DNA from: Limnomonas spitsbergensis
Taxonomy: Eukaryota > Chlorophyta > Chlorophyceae > Chlamydomonadales
Direction: 5' to 3'
NCBI GenBank assembly: GCA_037349105.1
Contig: JAYJMM010000103.1
Span: forward strand, 1-64,000
DNA length: 64,000 nt
Position numbers and translations under genes: made by a program
Notes under the pieces: model-generated
What the model was told of the DNA's origin: nothing
Databases searched by the model: none
Seen by the model: the letters and a program-made list of their open reading frames with translations, nothing else
Shown: piece by piece, positions 33,836-48,400 of the stretch
Numbering within the stretch: the first letter of the stretch is position 1
Layout of the letters: every line of letters begins with the position of its first letter

Positions 33836-35633
33836 ATGAAGGTCCCATGTGAGCGGCATGTATTAGAACCGGAAAATGGAACAAATGCACCCAGCACAAC
33901 CGATTCAATCATGCAAGCAAAGATCCACACAGTAGGTTAGTATCTTGTACATATCAAGACATGTTGTAATAATCCTTGTCCTTTAAGCATATTATGCTTG
34001 CATGCTGGGCATTTGGATGAAATGTGTGCCTTACATTCTTAATGCAGGAGTTTGTCGAATCTGTACAAGGCAGCATGTCATCTAGTGTGCTTGGTCTGTA
34101 TGAGTCTTACTTGCAACTCGGATACTGCGTGCAAACTTCGGCTGAAAAGACATTGGACATGTTGCATCAATACGGAGGACCAGAACACATCTCAAGCTTG
34201 GTTGATCCCAAAGATCTTGAGGCAATCTTTCAAGACTTCAAGGTGCTAAAGAATGGGGATCTTAAGACTGAAACATTCCAAGGCCAACGAAGCATGCTGC
34301 CACTGACCACCAAGGGACACATCCAGATGTCTTCAAAGGAAAATGTGGAAGAGCTGCAAAATGTGAGATACTGTCACAGTGATTTATGTAGGGTATGTAT
34401 GATATACTCAAGGGATATGGTCACTGAATGTAAGGTGGCAGGGGGGCTAATGGTGGGAAGGCAGTAGAGGCAGGCAAGGAGCAATATATGAAGCACGATG
34501 CAAGGAGTTGGGGACTAGAATGAAAAATGGGAGCATTAACTTGAGCTTTAACTTTCCCCGTATCTTGAATCTGCGCAGATTGGTCTCAAGATCAGGGCAG
34601 AGGGACTGCGACGCCTGAAAGAGCTAGTTTGGCCACTGGATTTCAAAGGATTGACTGGGAGATCCAACCACGATGCTTTGCTCATGGATAATGTGCAGAA
34701 GGGACGACTGGGACAACCTCAAGCTGCACATGTGGACTTTCCGGCTAGCTCTGGAGAAGAGCTGTTGCGAGTCGCTATTCTGGCTTTAGAGGAGTTTTCT
34801 CTTTATGTCTACCCAAGCAGCCACACCTTAATGCGGAGAATGATGAAGGCTCATGGGCCCAACTTTCTACTGGACAGTACAACTGAGAAGGATGAGGCCA
34901 TTGCCCAAGACATGCAGCAGCAAAATCCGGTGCGCCTTCTTGTTCAGCCATGGGAGCTCATCATCTTTGATGGCTACCTCGTACATGCGGGCACGGAAGG
35001 CGAACATGGCAAAAGCAGACTCAGATTGCACTTCTACCTTCAAGCTGTGGAGAACAAAGTGTCTGTTAAGGATACCAAGGGACACACATTGACCTTCCCG
35101 ATACAACGCATCCACGGAGACATTGAGAGCAGGCGGGTTGCGGGCAAGTATGCACAAGTATGGGTCGGACCCCACTGATTTTATAAACATCTACTAGTAG
35201 GAAGACCAGAGGTTATGTGGTGGAAATTATAAAATCGCGCACATGTGAAGGACCCGATACATGTTTGCTACCAATAATCAGCATTAAGGAGCATGCCAAG
35301 GAGCGTGGTTTGGTAGGTCCAAATAGGGGTCCACTGATTTCCAGTAGTTGCTCCGGGGCAGGCATGAGTGTGAGGCCCTAACTTCCGTACACAATGTGGT
35401 TGTTAATAATTTGACTCACAAGGAACTGGGGAATCACCATACTTCCTTTTTATTTGTGTTGGATTTTGTTAGTGGTCTTCTTTATCTTCATGTTATCTTC
35501 CTCTCCCTGCTTTTCCTTTTCACCCAAACAGCTGGGCGCTCTCACAGTTGATCCCAGAGTCGTAGTGTCATTGAAATGTGACGGGAATGGGCATGCCACC
35601 CATACAGTGGTAGTGTTTTTGTTGAACACATGA
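33836..35633 (+). CDS. Fe(II)/2-oxoglutarate-dependent dioxygenase-like protein (4 exons, ~363 aa)
   Basis: Exons: 33,836-33,931 (donor GTAGGT), 34,048-34,362 (acceptor AATGCAG, donor GTGAGA), 34,579-35,157 (acceptor TGCGCAG, donor GTATGG) and 35,532-35,633 (acceptor CACCCAAACAG, stop TGA). All junctions are phase 0. An ATG at 33,818 would add six residues. Without the last splice the frame would stop at 35,176 instead. Residues 188-190 are His-Val-Asp and His273 lies in Leu-Val-His-Ala-Gly-Thr-Glu-Gly, giving the HxD...H iron triad. Arg284/286, 11-13 residues later, is placed to bind 2-oxoglutarate. The phrase Pro-Trp-Glu-Leu-Ile-Ile-Phe-Asp-Gly before the second His is typical of double-stranded beta-helix oxygenases. 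Substrate is unknown. The N-terminal ~130 residues were not recognised. This is the only gene here that reads intact throughout. Confidence 0.75.
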
Positions 35634-35698
35634 ATATGAAACAGCTATGCGTAGATCACAGCCATTGCCCACATCTTTCCCTGCATATTCCAACCTTT

Positions 35699-35704
35699 AA
35701 TAAA
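35699..35704 (+). terminator. AATAAA polyadenylation signal
   Basis: The hexamer AATAAA lies 66 nt after the TGA at 35,631-35,633 of the dioxygenase-like gene, in AT-rich sequence. Its position supports the four-exon model over one ending at 35,178. Confidence 0.5.
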
Positions 35705-36392
35705 TGTAGTTATTTATGGCCACTTTGCCTTCTCATCTCGGCCCATCGGCATAACATCATTGCATTTAATGCCATGGCTACGCACACCTCTTGTGTCTTG
35801 TTTTGACCATGCTTCGATTGAACTGTGTATGTTTTGAAGGCAATCGTCTTATTCTGGCGCATAAATAATGGGTTGTTAACTGCAATTATACGTCATTACA
35901 AGAATTACATACAAAGAGGAAAGGCCTCTCCCATCGCAGTCCACAGTGAACTTGCTCACATTTCTTTCCTCTACTGCCTTCCTAGCTGACTTCATGATTG
36001 CCGAAGTGGCTGAGCTGTATTTTAGCATAACCTAGGTGTTATGCCATTAACTTTGAGTGGCTGTTAATAGGTGCACATGATAAACCATTGGGAATGGTAG
36101 CGGACACGGGCAACGTATATCTTTATATTACATCATGCGGCGGATATACTAGTAACACTAAAAAATAATATGCTAGGAATTCATTCAACTGAGACACATT
36201 AGGAATTTATATCTTAGATTTGGTGCCACATCTTTTAACACACGCTTACATAAATCCTTGTTTGAATAGTTCACACTCCTTTTCTCGATAGCAACCCACA
36301 AACCTAGCGGAGGCGCACAAAAAAGTGCATATGCTTCTGTGCATTGCTACCATACATGGACACTATAGCTGGTGTCTAGGCATGTTAGATAG
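35705..36392. other. AT-rich spacer, nothing recognised
   Basis: About 690 bp without a convincing gene, between the 3' end of the dioxygenase-like gene and the first 34-bp monomer. No repeat of either satellite was found before about 36,393. Confidence 0.5.
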
Positions 36393-36467
36393 TCGGCAAT
36401 ACTAGGGTGGTGCGCAAGCATTACTAGGGTGGTGCGCAATACTAGGGTGGTGCGCAAGCAAACTGGC

Positions 36468-39400
36468 CAGCAGCACTAAGGTGGTGCGCAAACAACATGG
36501 CCAACATACCTAGGATGGTGCGTAAGCAACATGGCCAACAGTACTAGGTTGGTGCACAAGCAAGCTGGCCAACAGTTTAAGGCCATGTGCAATCGTTATG
36601 GGCAACAACACTAAGCTGGCGCGCAAGCAAGTTGGCCAGCCATACAAGGCTGGTGCACAAGCAAGTATGCAAACAGTACTGAGTGGTGCGCAAGCAGGTT
36701 GGACAGCAATATTAGGGTAGTGCGCAAGCAAGCAGGCCAGCAAAACCAGGCTGGTGCACAAGCAAGCTGGCCAGCCATACTAGATTGGTGCGCAAGCAAG
36801 CTGGCCAGCCATACTAGGATGGTGCGCAAGCAAGCTGGCCAGAAGCACTAGGGTGGTGCGCAAGCAAGCTGGCCAACCGTTTTAGGGTGGTGTGCAATCA
36901 ACCTGGCCAACAGCACTAGGCTCGTGCGCAAGCAAACAGGCCAAGCATACAAGGCTGGTGCACAAGCAAGCTGGCCATCAATACTAGGGTAGTGCGCAAG
37001 CAAGATGGACATCAATACTAGGGTAGTGCGCAAGCAAGCTGGACAGCAATACTAGGGTAGTGTGCAAGCAAGCTGGACAGCAATACTAGGGTGGTGCGCA
37101 AGCAAGCTGGACAGCAATACTAGGGTAGTGCGCAAGCAAGCTGGACAACAATACTAGGGTAGTGCGCAAGCAAGCTGGTCAGCAATACTAGGGTGGTGCG
37201 AAAGTAAGCAGGACAGCAATACTAGGGTAGTGCGCAAGCAAGCTGGACAGCAATACTAGGGTAGTGCGCAGGCAAGCTGGACAGCAATACTAGGGTGGTG
37301 CGCAAGCAAGCTGGACAGCAATACTAGGGTATTGCGCAAGCAAGCTGGACTGCAGCACTAAGGTGGTGCGCAAACAACATGGCCAACATACCTAGGATGG
37401 TGCGTAAGCAACCTGGCCAGCAGTTTAAGGCCATGTGCAATCGTTATGGGCAACAGCACTAAGCTGGTGCGCAAGCAAGTTGGCCAGCCATACAAGGCTG
37501 GTGCACAAGCAGGTATGCAAACAGTACTGAGTGGTGCGCAAGCGAGCAGGCCAGCAATACTAGGGTAGTGCGCAAGCAAGCAGGCCAGCAAAACCAGGTT
37601 GGCGCACAAGCAAGCTGGCCAGCCATACTAGGGTGGTGCGCAAGCAAGCTGGCCAGCAATACTAGGCTGGTGCGCAAGCAAGCTGGCCAGAAGCACTAGG
37701 GTGGTGCGCAAGCAAGCTAGCCAGCAGTTTTAGGGTGGTGTGCAAACAACCTGGCCAACAGCACTAGGCTCGTGCGCAAGCAAACATGCCAGGCATACAA
37801 GGCTGGTGCACAAGCAAGCTGGACAGCAATACTAGGGTAGTGCGCAAGCAAGCTGGACAGCAATACTAGGGTAGTGCGCAAGCAACCTGGACAGCAATAC
37901 TAGGGTAGTGCGCAAGCAAGCTGGTCAGCAATACTAGGGTGGTGCGCAAGCAAGCTGGACAGCAATACTAGGGTAGTGCGCAAGCAAGCTGGACAGCAAT
38001 ACTAGGGTAGTGCGCAGACAAGCTGGACAGCAATACTAGGGTGGTGCGCAAGCAAGCTGGACAGCAATACTAGGGTATTGCGCAAGCAAGCTTGACAGCA
38101 ATACTAGGGTGGTGCGCAAGCGAGCAAGCCAGCAATACTAGGGTAGTGCGCAAGCAAGTTGGCCAGCCATACTAGGGTGGTGCGCAAGCAAGCTGGACAG
38201 CAATACTAGGGTAGTGCGCAAGCAAGCTGGACATCTATACTAGGGTAGTGCGCAAGCAAGCTGGACAGCAATACTAGGGTAGTGCGCAAGCAAGCTGGAC
38301 AGCAATACTAGGGTGGTGCGCAAGCAAGCTGGCCAGCAATACTAGGGTAGTGCGCAAGCAAGCTGGACAGCAAAACTAGGGTAGTGCGCAAGCAAGCTGG
38401 TCAGCAATACTAGGGTGGTGCGAAAGCAAGCAGGACAGCAATACTAGGGTAGTGCGCAAGCAAGCTGGACAGCAATACTAGGGTAGTGCGCAGGCAAGCT
38501 GGACAGCAATACTAGGGTGGTGCGCAAGCAAGCTGGACAGCAATACTAGGGTATTGCGCAAGCAAGCTGGACTGCAGCACTAAGGTGGTGCGCAAACAAC
38601 ATGGCCAACATACCTAGGATGGTGCGTAAGCAACATGGCCAACAGTACTAGGCTGGTGCACAAGCAAGCTGGCCAGCAGTTTAAGGCCATGTGCAATCGT
38701 TATGGGCAACAGCACTAAGCTGGTGCGCAAGCAAGTTGGCCAGCCATACAAGGCTGGTGCACAAGCAAGTATGCAAACAGTACTGAGTGGTGCGCAAGCA
38801 GGTTGGACAGCAATACTAGGGTAGTGCGCAAGCAAGCAGGCCAGCAAAACCAGGTTGGTGCACAAGCAAGCTGGCCAGCCATACTAGGGTGGTGCGCAAG
38901 CAAGCTGGCCAGCCATACTAGGATGGTGCGCAAGCAAGCTGGCCAGAAGCACTAGGGTGGTGCGCAAGCAAGCTAGCCAGCAGTTTTTGGGTGGTGTGCA
39001 AACAACCTGGCCAACAGAACTAGGCTCGTGCGCAAGCAAACATGCCAGGCATACAAGGCTGGTGCACAAGCAAGCTGGCCATCAATACTAGGATAGTGCG
39101 CAAGCAAGCTGGACAGCAATACTAGGGTAGTGCGCAAGCAAGATGGACAGCAATACTAGGGTAGTGCGCAAGCAAGATGGACAGCAATACTAGGGTGGTG
39201 CGCAAGCAAGCTGGACAGCAATACTAGGGTAGTGCGCAAGCAAGCTGGACAGCAATACTAGGGTAGTGCGCAAGCAAGCTGGTCAGCAATACTAGGGTGG
39301 TGCGCAAGCAAGCTGGACAGCAATACTAGGGTAGTGCGCAAGCAAGCTGGACAGCAATACTAGGGTAGTGCGCAGGCAAGCTGGACAGCAATACTAGGGT

Positions 39401-42400
39401 GGTGCGCAAGCAAGCTGGACAGCAATACTAGGGTATTGCGCAAGCAAGCTGGTCAGCAATACTAGGGTGGTGCGCAAGCGAGCAGGCCAGCAATACTAGG
39501 GTAGTGCGCAAGCAAGCTGAACAGCAATACTAGGGTAGTGCGCAAGCAAGCTGGACAGCAATACTTGGGTAGTGCGCAAGCAAGCTGGACAGCAATACTA
39601 GGGTAGTGCGCAAGCAAGCTGGACAGCAATACTAGGGTAGTGCGTAAGCAAGCTGGACAGCAATACTAGGGTGGTGCGCAAGCCAGCAAGCCGGACAGCA
39701 ATACTAGGGTGGTGCGCAAGCAAGCTGGACAGCAATACCAGGGTGGTGCGCAAGCAAGCTGGACAACAATACTAGGGTAGTGCGCAAGCAAGCTGGACAG
39801 CAATACTAGGGTAGTGCGCAAGCAAGCTGGACAGCAATACTAGGGTAGTGCGCAAGCAAGCTGGACAGCAATACCAGGGTGGTGCGCAAGCAAGCAGGCC
39901 AGCAATACTAGGGTAGTGCGCAAGCAAGCTGGTCAGCAATACTAGGGTATTGCGCAAGCAAGCTTGACAGCAATACTAGGGTGGTGCGCAAGCGAGCAGG
40001 CCAGCAATACTAGGGTAGTGCGCAAGCAAGCTGAACAGCAATACTAGGGTAGTGCGCAAGCAAGCTGGACAGCAATACTAGGGTAGTGCGCAAGCAAGCT
40101 GGACAGCAATACTAGGGTAGTGCGCAAGCAAGCTGGACAGCAATACTAGGGTAGTGCGTAAGCAAGCTGGACAGCAATACTAGGGTGGTGCGCAAGCCAG
40201 CAAGCCGGACAGCAATACTAGGGTGGTGCGCAAGCAAGCTGGACAGCAATACTAGGGTGGTGCGCAAGCAAGCTGGACAGCAATACTAGGGTAGTGCGCA
40301 AGCAAGCTGGACAGCAATACTAGGGTAGTGCGCAAGTAAGCTGGACAGCAATACTAGGGTAGTGCGCAAGCAAGCTGGACATCAATACCAGGGTGGTGCG
40401 CAAGCAAGCATGCCAGCAATACTAGGGTAGTGCGCAAGCAAGCTGGTCAGCAATACTAGGGTAGTGCGCAAGCAAGCTGACCAGCAATACTAGGGTAGTG
40501 CGCAAGCAAGCTGGACAGCAATACTAGGGTAGTGCGCAAGCAAGCTGACCAGCAATACTAGGGTAGTGCGCAAGCAAGCCGGACAGCAATACTAGGGTAG
40601 TGCGCAAGCAAGCTGGACAGCAATACTAGGGTAGTGTGCAAGCAAGCTGGACAGCAATACTAGGGTGGTGCGCAAGCAAGCTGGACAGCAATACTAGGGT
40701 GGTGCGCAAGCAAGCTGGTCAGCAATACTAGGGTGGTGCGCAAGCAAGCTGGACAGCAATACTAGGGTGGTGCGCAAGCAAGCTGGACAGCAATACTAGG
40801 GTAGTGCGCAAGCAAGCTGGACAGCAATACTAGGGTAGTGCGCAAGCAAGCTGGACAGCAATACTAGGGTAGTGCGCAAGCAAGCTGGACAGCAATACTA
40901 GGGTAGTGCGCAAGCAAGCTGGACAGCAATACTAGGGTAGTGCGCAAGCAAGCTGGACAGCAATACTAGGGTAGTGCGCAAGCAAGCTGGACAGCAATAC
41001 TAGGGTGGTGCGCAAGCAAGCTGGACAGCAATACTAGGGTAGTGCGCAAGCAAGCTGGACAGCAATACTAGGGTAGTGCGCAGACAAGCTGGACAGCAAT
41101 ACTAGGGTGGTGCGCAAGCAAGTTGGACAGCAATACTAGGGTATTGCGCAAGCAAGCTTGACAGCAATACTAGGGTGGTGCACAAGCGAGCAAGCCAGCA
41201 ATACTAGGGTACTGCGCAAGCAAGTTGGCCAGCCATACTAGGGTGGTGCGCAAGCAAGCTGGACAGCAATACTAGGGTAGTGCGCAAGCAAGCTGGACAT
41301 CTATACTAGGGTAGTGCGCAAGCAAGCTGGACAGCAATACCAGGGTAGTGCGCAAGCAAGCTGGACAGCAATACTAGGGTGGTGCGCAAGCAAGCTGGCC
41401 ATCAATACTAGGGTAGTGCGCAAGCAAGCTGGACAGCAAAACTAGGGTAGTGCTCAAGCAAGCTGGTCAGCAATACTAGGGTGGTGCGAAAGCAAGCAGG
41501 ACAGCAATACTAGGGTAGTGCGCAAGCAAGCTGGACAGCAATACTAGGGTAGTGCGCAGGCAAGCTGGACAGCAATACTAGGGTGGTGCGCAAGCAAGCT
41601 GGACAGCAATACTAGGGTTTTGCGCATGCAAGCTGGACTGCAGCACTAAGGTGGTGCGCAAACAACATGGCCAACATACCTAGGATGGTGCGTAAGCATT
41701 ATGGCCAACAGTCTTAGGCTGGTGCACAAGCAAGCTGGCCAGCAGTTTAAGGCCATGTGCAATCGTTGTGGGCAACAGCACTAAGCTGGTGCGCAAGCAA
41801 GTTGACCAGCCATACAAGGCTGGTGCACAAGCAAGTATGCAAACAGTACTGAGTGGTGCGCAAGCAGGTTGGACAGCAATACTAGGGTAGTGCGCAAGCA
41901 AGCAGGCCAGCAAAACCAGGTTGGTGCACAAGCAAGCTGGCCAGCCATACTAGGGTGGTGCGCAAGCAAGCTGGCCAGCCATACTAGGCTGGTGCGCAAG
42001 CAAGCTGGCCAGAAGCACTAGGGTGGTGCGCAAGCAAGCTAGCCAGCAGTTTTAGGGTGGTGTGCAAACAACCTGGCCAACAGAACTAGGCTCGTGCGCA
42101 AGCAAACATGCCAGGCATACAAGGCTGGTGCACAAGCAAGCTGGCCATCAATACTAGGATAGTGCGCAAGCAAGCTGGACAGCAATACTAGGGTAGTGCG
42201 CAAGCAAGATGGACAGCAATACTAGGGTAGTGCGCAAGCAAGATGGACAGCAATACTAGGGTGGTGCGCAAGCAAGCTGGACAGCAATACTAGGGTAGTG
42301 CGCAAGCAAGCTGGACAACAATACTAGGGTAGTGCGCAAGCAAGCTGGTCAGCAATACTAGGGTGGTGCGCAAGCAAGCTGGACAGCAATACTAGGGTAG

Positions 42401-45400
42401 TGCGCAAGCAAGCTGGACAGCAATACTAGGGTAGTGCGCAAGCAAGCTGGACAGCAATACTAGGGTAGTGCGCAGACAAGCTGGACAGCAATACTAGGGT
42501 GGTGCGCAAGCAAGCTGGACAGCAATACTAGGGTATTGCGCAAGCAAGCTGGACAGCAATACTTGGGTAGTGCGCAAGCAAGCTGGACAGCAATACTAGG
42601 GTGGTGCGCAAGCAAGCTGGACAGCAATACTAGGGTATTGCGCAAGCAAGCTGGTCAGCAATACTAGGGTGGTGCGCAAGCGAGCAGGCCAGCAATACTA
42701 GGGTAGTGCGCAAGCAAGCTGAACAGCAATACTAGGGTAGTGCGCAAGCAAGCTGGACAGCAATACTTGGGTAGTGCGCAAGCAAGCTGGACAGCAATAC
42801 TAGGGTAGTGCGCAAGCAAGCTGGACAGCAATACTAGGGTAGTGCGTAAGCAAGCTGGACAGCAATACTAGGGTGGTGCGCAAGCCAGCAAGCCGGACAG
42901 CAATACTAGGGTGGTGCGCAAGCAAGCTGGACAGCAATACCAGGGTGGTGCGCAAGCAAGCTGGACAACAATACTAGGGTAGTGCGCAAGCAAGCTGGAC
43001 AGCAATACTAGGGTAGTGCTCAAGCAAGCTGGTCAGCAATACTAGGGTGGTGCGAAAGCAAGCAGGACAGCAATACTAGGGTAGTGCGCAAGCAAGCTGG
43101 ACAGCAATACCAGGGTGGTGCGCAAGCAAGCAGGCCAGCAATACTAGGGTAGTGCGCAAGCAAGCTGGTCAGCAATACTAGGGTATTGCGCAAGCAAGCT
43201 TGACAGCAATACTAGGGTGGTGCGCAAGCGAGCAGGCCAGCAATACTAGGGTAGTGCGCAAGCAAGCTGAACAGCAATACTAGGGTAGTGCGCAAGCAAG
43301 CTGGACAGCAATACTAGGGTAGTGCGCAAGCAAGCTGGACAGCAATACTAGGGTAGTGCGCAAGCAAGCTGGACAGCAATACTAGGGTAGTGCGTAAGCA
43401 AGCTGGACAGCAATACTAGGGTGGTGCGCAAGCCAGCAAGCCGGACAGCAATACTAGGGTGGTGCGCAAGCAAGCTGGACAGCAATACTAGGGTGGTGCG
43501 CAAGCAAGCTGGACAGCAATACTAGGGTAGTGCGCAAGCAAGCTGGACAGCAATACTAGGGTAGTGCGCAAGTAAGCTGGACAGCAATACTAGGGTAGTG
43601 CGCAAGCAAGCTGGACATCAATACCAGGGTGGTGCGCAAGCAAGCATGCCAGCAATACTAGGGTGGTGCGCAAGCAAGCTGGTCAGCAATACTAGGGTAG
43701 TGCGCAAGCAAGCTGGACAGCAATACTAGGGTAGTGCGCAAGCAAGCTGGACAGCAATACTAGGGTAGTGCGCAAGCAAGCTGACCAGCAATACTACGGT
43801 AGTGCGCAAGCAAGCCGGACAGCAATACTAGGGTAGTGCGCAAGCAAGCTGGACAGCAATACTAGGGTAGTGTGCAAGCAAGCTGGACAGCAATACTAGG
43901 GTGGTGCGCAAGCAAGCTGGACAGCAATACTAGGGTGGTGCGCAAGCAAGCTGGACAGCAATACTAGGGTGGTGCGCAAGCAAGCTGGTCAGCAATACTA
44001 GGGTGGTGCGCAAGCAAGCTGGACAGCAATACTAGGGTAGTGCGCAAGCAAGCTGGACAGCGATACTAGGGTAGTGCGCAAGCAAGCTGGACAGCAATAC
44101 TAGGGTAGTGCGTAAGCAAGCTGGACAGCAATACTAGGGTAGTGCGCAAGCAAGCTGGACAGCAATACTAGGGTAGTGCGCAAGCAACCTGGACAGCAAT
44201 ACTAGGGTAGTGCGCAAGCAAGCTGGTCAGCAATACTAGGGTGGTGCGCAAGCAAGCTGGACAGCAATACTAGGGTAGTGCGCAAGCAAGCTGGACAGCA
44301 ATACTAGGGTAGTGCGCAGACAAGCTGGACAGCAATACTAGGGTGGTGCGCAAGCAAGTTGGACAGCAATACTAGGGTATTGCGCAAGCAAGCTTGACAG
44401 CAATACTAGGGTGGTGCACAAGCGAGCAAGCCAGCAATACTAGGGTAGTGCGCAAGCAAGTTGGCCAGCCATACTAGGGTGGTGCGCAAGCAAGCTGGAC
44501 AGCAATACTAGGGTAGTGCGCAAGCAAGCTGGACATCTATACTAGGGTAGTGCGCAAGCAAGCTGGACAGCAATACCAGGGTAGTGCGCAAGCAAGCTGG
44601 ACAGCAATACTAGGGTGGTGCGCAAGCAAGCTGGCCATCAATACTAGGGTAGTGCGCAAGCAAGCTGGACAGCAATACTAGGGTAGTGCTCAAGCAAGCT
44701 GGTCAGCAATACTAGGGTGGTGCGAAAGCAAGCAGGACAGCAATACTAGGGTAGTGCGCAAGCAAGCTGGACAGCAATACTAGGGTAGTGCGCAGGCAAG
44801 CTGGACAGCAATACTAGGGTGGTGCGCAAGCAAGCTGGACAGCAATACTAGGGTTTTGCGCATGCAAGCTGGACTGCAGCACTAAGGTGGTGCGCAAACA
44901 ACATGGCCAACATACCTAGGATGGTGCGTAAGCATTATGGCCAACAGTCTTAGGCTGGTGCACAAGCAAGCTGGCCAGCAGTTTAAGGCCATGTGCAATC
45001 GTTGTGGGCAACAGCACTAAGCTGGTGCGCAAGCAAGTTGACCAGCCATACAAGGCTGGTGCACAAGCAAGTATGCAAACAGTACTGAGTGGTGCGCAAG
45101 CAGGTTGGACAGCAATACTAGGGTAGTGCGCAAGCAAGCAGGCCAGCAAAACCAGGTTGGTGCACAAGCAAGCTGGCCAGCCATACTAGGGTGGTGCGCA
45201 AGCAAGCTGGCCAGCCATACTAGGCTGGTGCGCAAGCAAGCTGGCCAGAAGCACTAGGGTGGTGCGCAAGCAAGCTAGCCAGCAGTTTTAGGGTGGTGTG
45301 CAAACAACCTGGCCAACAGAACTAGGCTCGTGCGCAAGCAAACATGCCAGGCATACAAGGCTGGTGCACAAGCAAGCTGGCCATCAATACTAGGATAGTG

Positions 45401-48400
45401 CGCAAGCAAGCTGGACAGCAATACTAGGGTGGTGCGCAAGCAAGCTGGACAACAATACTAGGGTAGTGCGCAAGCAAGCTGGACAGCAATACTAGGGTAG
45501 TGCGCAAGCAAGCTGGACAGCAATACTAGGGTAGTGCGCAAGCAAGCTGGACAGCAATACCAGGGTGGTGCGCAAGCAAGCAGGCCAGCAATACTAGGGT
45601 AGTGCGCAAGCAAGCTGGTCAGCAATACTAGGGTATTGCGCAAGCAAGCTTGACAGCAATACTAGGGTGGTGCGCAAGCGAGCAGGCCAGCAATACTAGG
45701 GTAGTGCGCAAGCAAGCTGAACAGCAATACTAGGGTAGTGCGCAAGCAAGCTGGACAGCAATACTAGGGTAGTGCGCAAGCAAGCTGGACAGCAATACTA
45801 GGGTAGTGCGCAAGCAAGCTGGACAGCAATACTAGGGTAGTGCGTAAGCAAGCTGGACAGCAATACTAGGGTGGTGCGCAAGCCAGCAAGCCGGACAGCA
45901 ATACTAGGGTGGTGCGCAAGCAAGCTGGACAGCAATACTAGGGTGGTGCGCAAGCAAGCTGGACAGCAATACTAGGGTAGTGCGCAAGCAAGCTGGACAG
46001 CAATACTAGGGTAGTGCGCAAGTAAGCTGGACAGCAATACTAGGGTAGTGCGCAAGCAAGCTGGACATCAATACCAGGGTGGTGCGCAAGCAAGCATGCC
46101 AGCAATACTAGGGTAGTGCGCAAGCAAGCTGGTCAGCAATACTAGGGTAGTGCGCAAGCAAGCTGGACAGCAATACTAGGGTAGTGCGCAAGCAAGCTGG
46201 ACAGCAATACTAGGGTAGTGCGCAAGCAAGCTGACCAGCAATACTACGGTAGTGCGCAAGCAAGCCGGTCAGCAATACTAGGGTAGTGCGCAAGCAAGCT
46301 GGACAGCAATACTAGGGTAGTGTGCAAGCAAGCTGGACAGCAATACTAGGGTGGTGCGCAAGCAAGCTGGACAGCAATACTAGGGTGGTGCGCAAGCAAG
46401 CTGGACAGCAATACTAGGGTGGTGCGCAAGCAAGCTGGACAGCAATACTAGGGTGGTGCGCAAGCAAGCTGGACAGCAATACTAGGGTAGTGCGCAAGCA
46501 AGCTGGACAGCGATACTAGGGTAGTGCGCAAGCAAGCTGGACAGCAATACTAGGGTAGTGCGTAAGCAAGCTGGACAGCAATACTAGGGTAGTGCGCAAG
46601 CAAGCTGGACAGCAATACTAGGGTAGTGCGCAAGCAACCTGGACAGCAATACTAGGGTAGTGCGCAAGCAAGCTGGTCAGCAATACTAGGGTGGTGCGCA
46701 AGCAAGCTGGACAGCAATACTAGGGTAGTGCGCAAGCAAGCTGGACAGCAATACTAGGGTAGTGCGCAGACAAGCTGGACAGCAATACTAGGGTGGTGCG
46801 CAAGCAAGTTGGACAGCAATACTAGGGTATTGCGCAAGCAAGCTTGACAGCAATACTAGGGTGGTGCACAAGCGAGCAAGCCAGCAATACTAGGGTAGTG
46901 CGCAAGCAAGTTGGCCAGCCATACTAGGGTGGTGCGCAAGCAAGCTGGACAGCAATACTAGGGTAGTGCGCAAGCAAGCTGGACATCTATACTAGGGTAG
47001 TGCGCAAGCAAGCTGGACAGCAATACCAGGGTAGTGCGCAAGCAAGCTGGACAGCAATACTAGGGTGGTGCGCAAGCAAGCTGGCCATCAATACTAGGGT
47101 AGTGCGCAAGCAAGCTGGACAGCAAAACTAGGGTAGTGCTCAAGCAAGCTGGTCAGCAATACTAGGGTGGTGCGAAAGCAAGCAGGACAGCAATACTAGG
47201 GTAGTGCGCAAGCAAGCTGGACAGCAATACTAGGGTAGTGCGCAGGCAAGCTGGACAGCAATACTAGGGTGGTGCGCAAGCAAGCTGGACAGCAATACTA
47301 GGGTTTTGCGCATGCAAGCTGGACTGCAGCACTAAGGTGGTGCGCAAACAACATGGCCAACATACCTAGGATGGTGCGTAAGCATTATGGCCAACAGTCT
47401 TAGGCTGGTGCACAAGCAAGCTGGCCAGCAGTTTAAGGCCATGTGCAATCGTTATGGGCAACAGCACTAAGCTGGTGCGCAAGCAAGTTGACCAGCCATA
47501 CAAGGCTGGTGCACAAGCAAGTATGCAAACAGTACTGAGTGGTGCGCAAGCAGGTTGGACAGCAATACTAGGGTAGTGCGCAAGCAAGCAGGCCAGCAAA
47601 ACCAGGTTGGTGCACAAGCAAGCTGGCCAGCCATACTAGGGTGGTGCGCAAGCAAGCTGGCCAGCCATACTAGGCTGGTGCGCAAGCAAGCTGGCCAGAA
47701 GCACTAGGGTGGTGCGCAAGCAAGCTAGCCAGCAGTTTTAGGGTGGTGTGCAAACAACCTGGCCAACAGAACTAGGCTCGTGCGCAAGCAAACATGCCAG
47801 GCATACAAGGCTGGTGCACAAGCAAGCTGGCCATCAATACTAGGATAGTGCGCAAGCAAGCTGGACAGCAATACTAGGGTAGTGCGCAAGCAAGATGGAC
47901 AGCAATACTAGGGTAGTGCGCAAGCAAGATGGACAGCAATACTAGGGTGGTGCGCAAGCAAGCTGGACAGCAATACTAGGGTAGTGCGCAAGCAAGCTGG
48001 ACAGCAATACTAGGGTAGTGCGCAAGCAAGCTGGTCAGCAATACTAGGGTGGTGCGCAAGCAAGCTGGACAGCAATACTAGGGTAATGCGCAAGCAAGCT
48101 GGACAGCAATACTAGGGTAGTGCGCAGGCAAGCTGGACAGCAATACTAGGGTGGTGCGCAAGCAAGCTGGACAGCAATACTAGGGTATTGCGCAAGCAAG
48201 CTGGTCAGCAATACTAGGGTGGTGCGCAAGCGAGCAGGCCAGCAATACTAGGGTAGTGCGCAAGCAAGCTGAACAGCAATACTAGGGTAGTGCGCAAGCA
48301 AGCTGGACAGCAATACTTGGGTAGTGCGCAAGCAAGCTGGACAGCAATACTAGGGTAGTGCGCAAGCAAGCTGGACAGCAATACTAGGGTAGTGCGTAAG

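Noticed and set aside
33353..33852. Pro/Leu/Ser-rich proteins of up to 167 codons
   Set aside because: Products of the polypyrimidine tract in three overlapping frames. Only the last codons coincide with the real first exon of the dioxygenase-like gene.
35348..35551. 67-codon hydrophobic frame
   Set aside because: It lies in the intron of the four-exon dioxygenase model, and its Phe/Leu-rich part is the T-rich polypyrimidine tract before the acceptor at 35,531.
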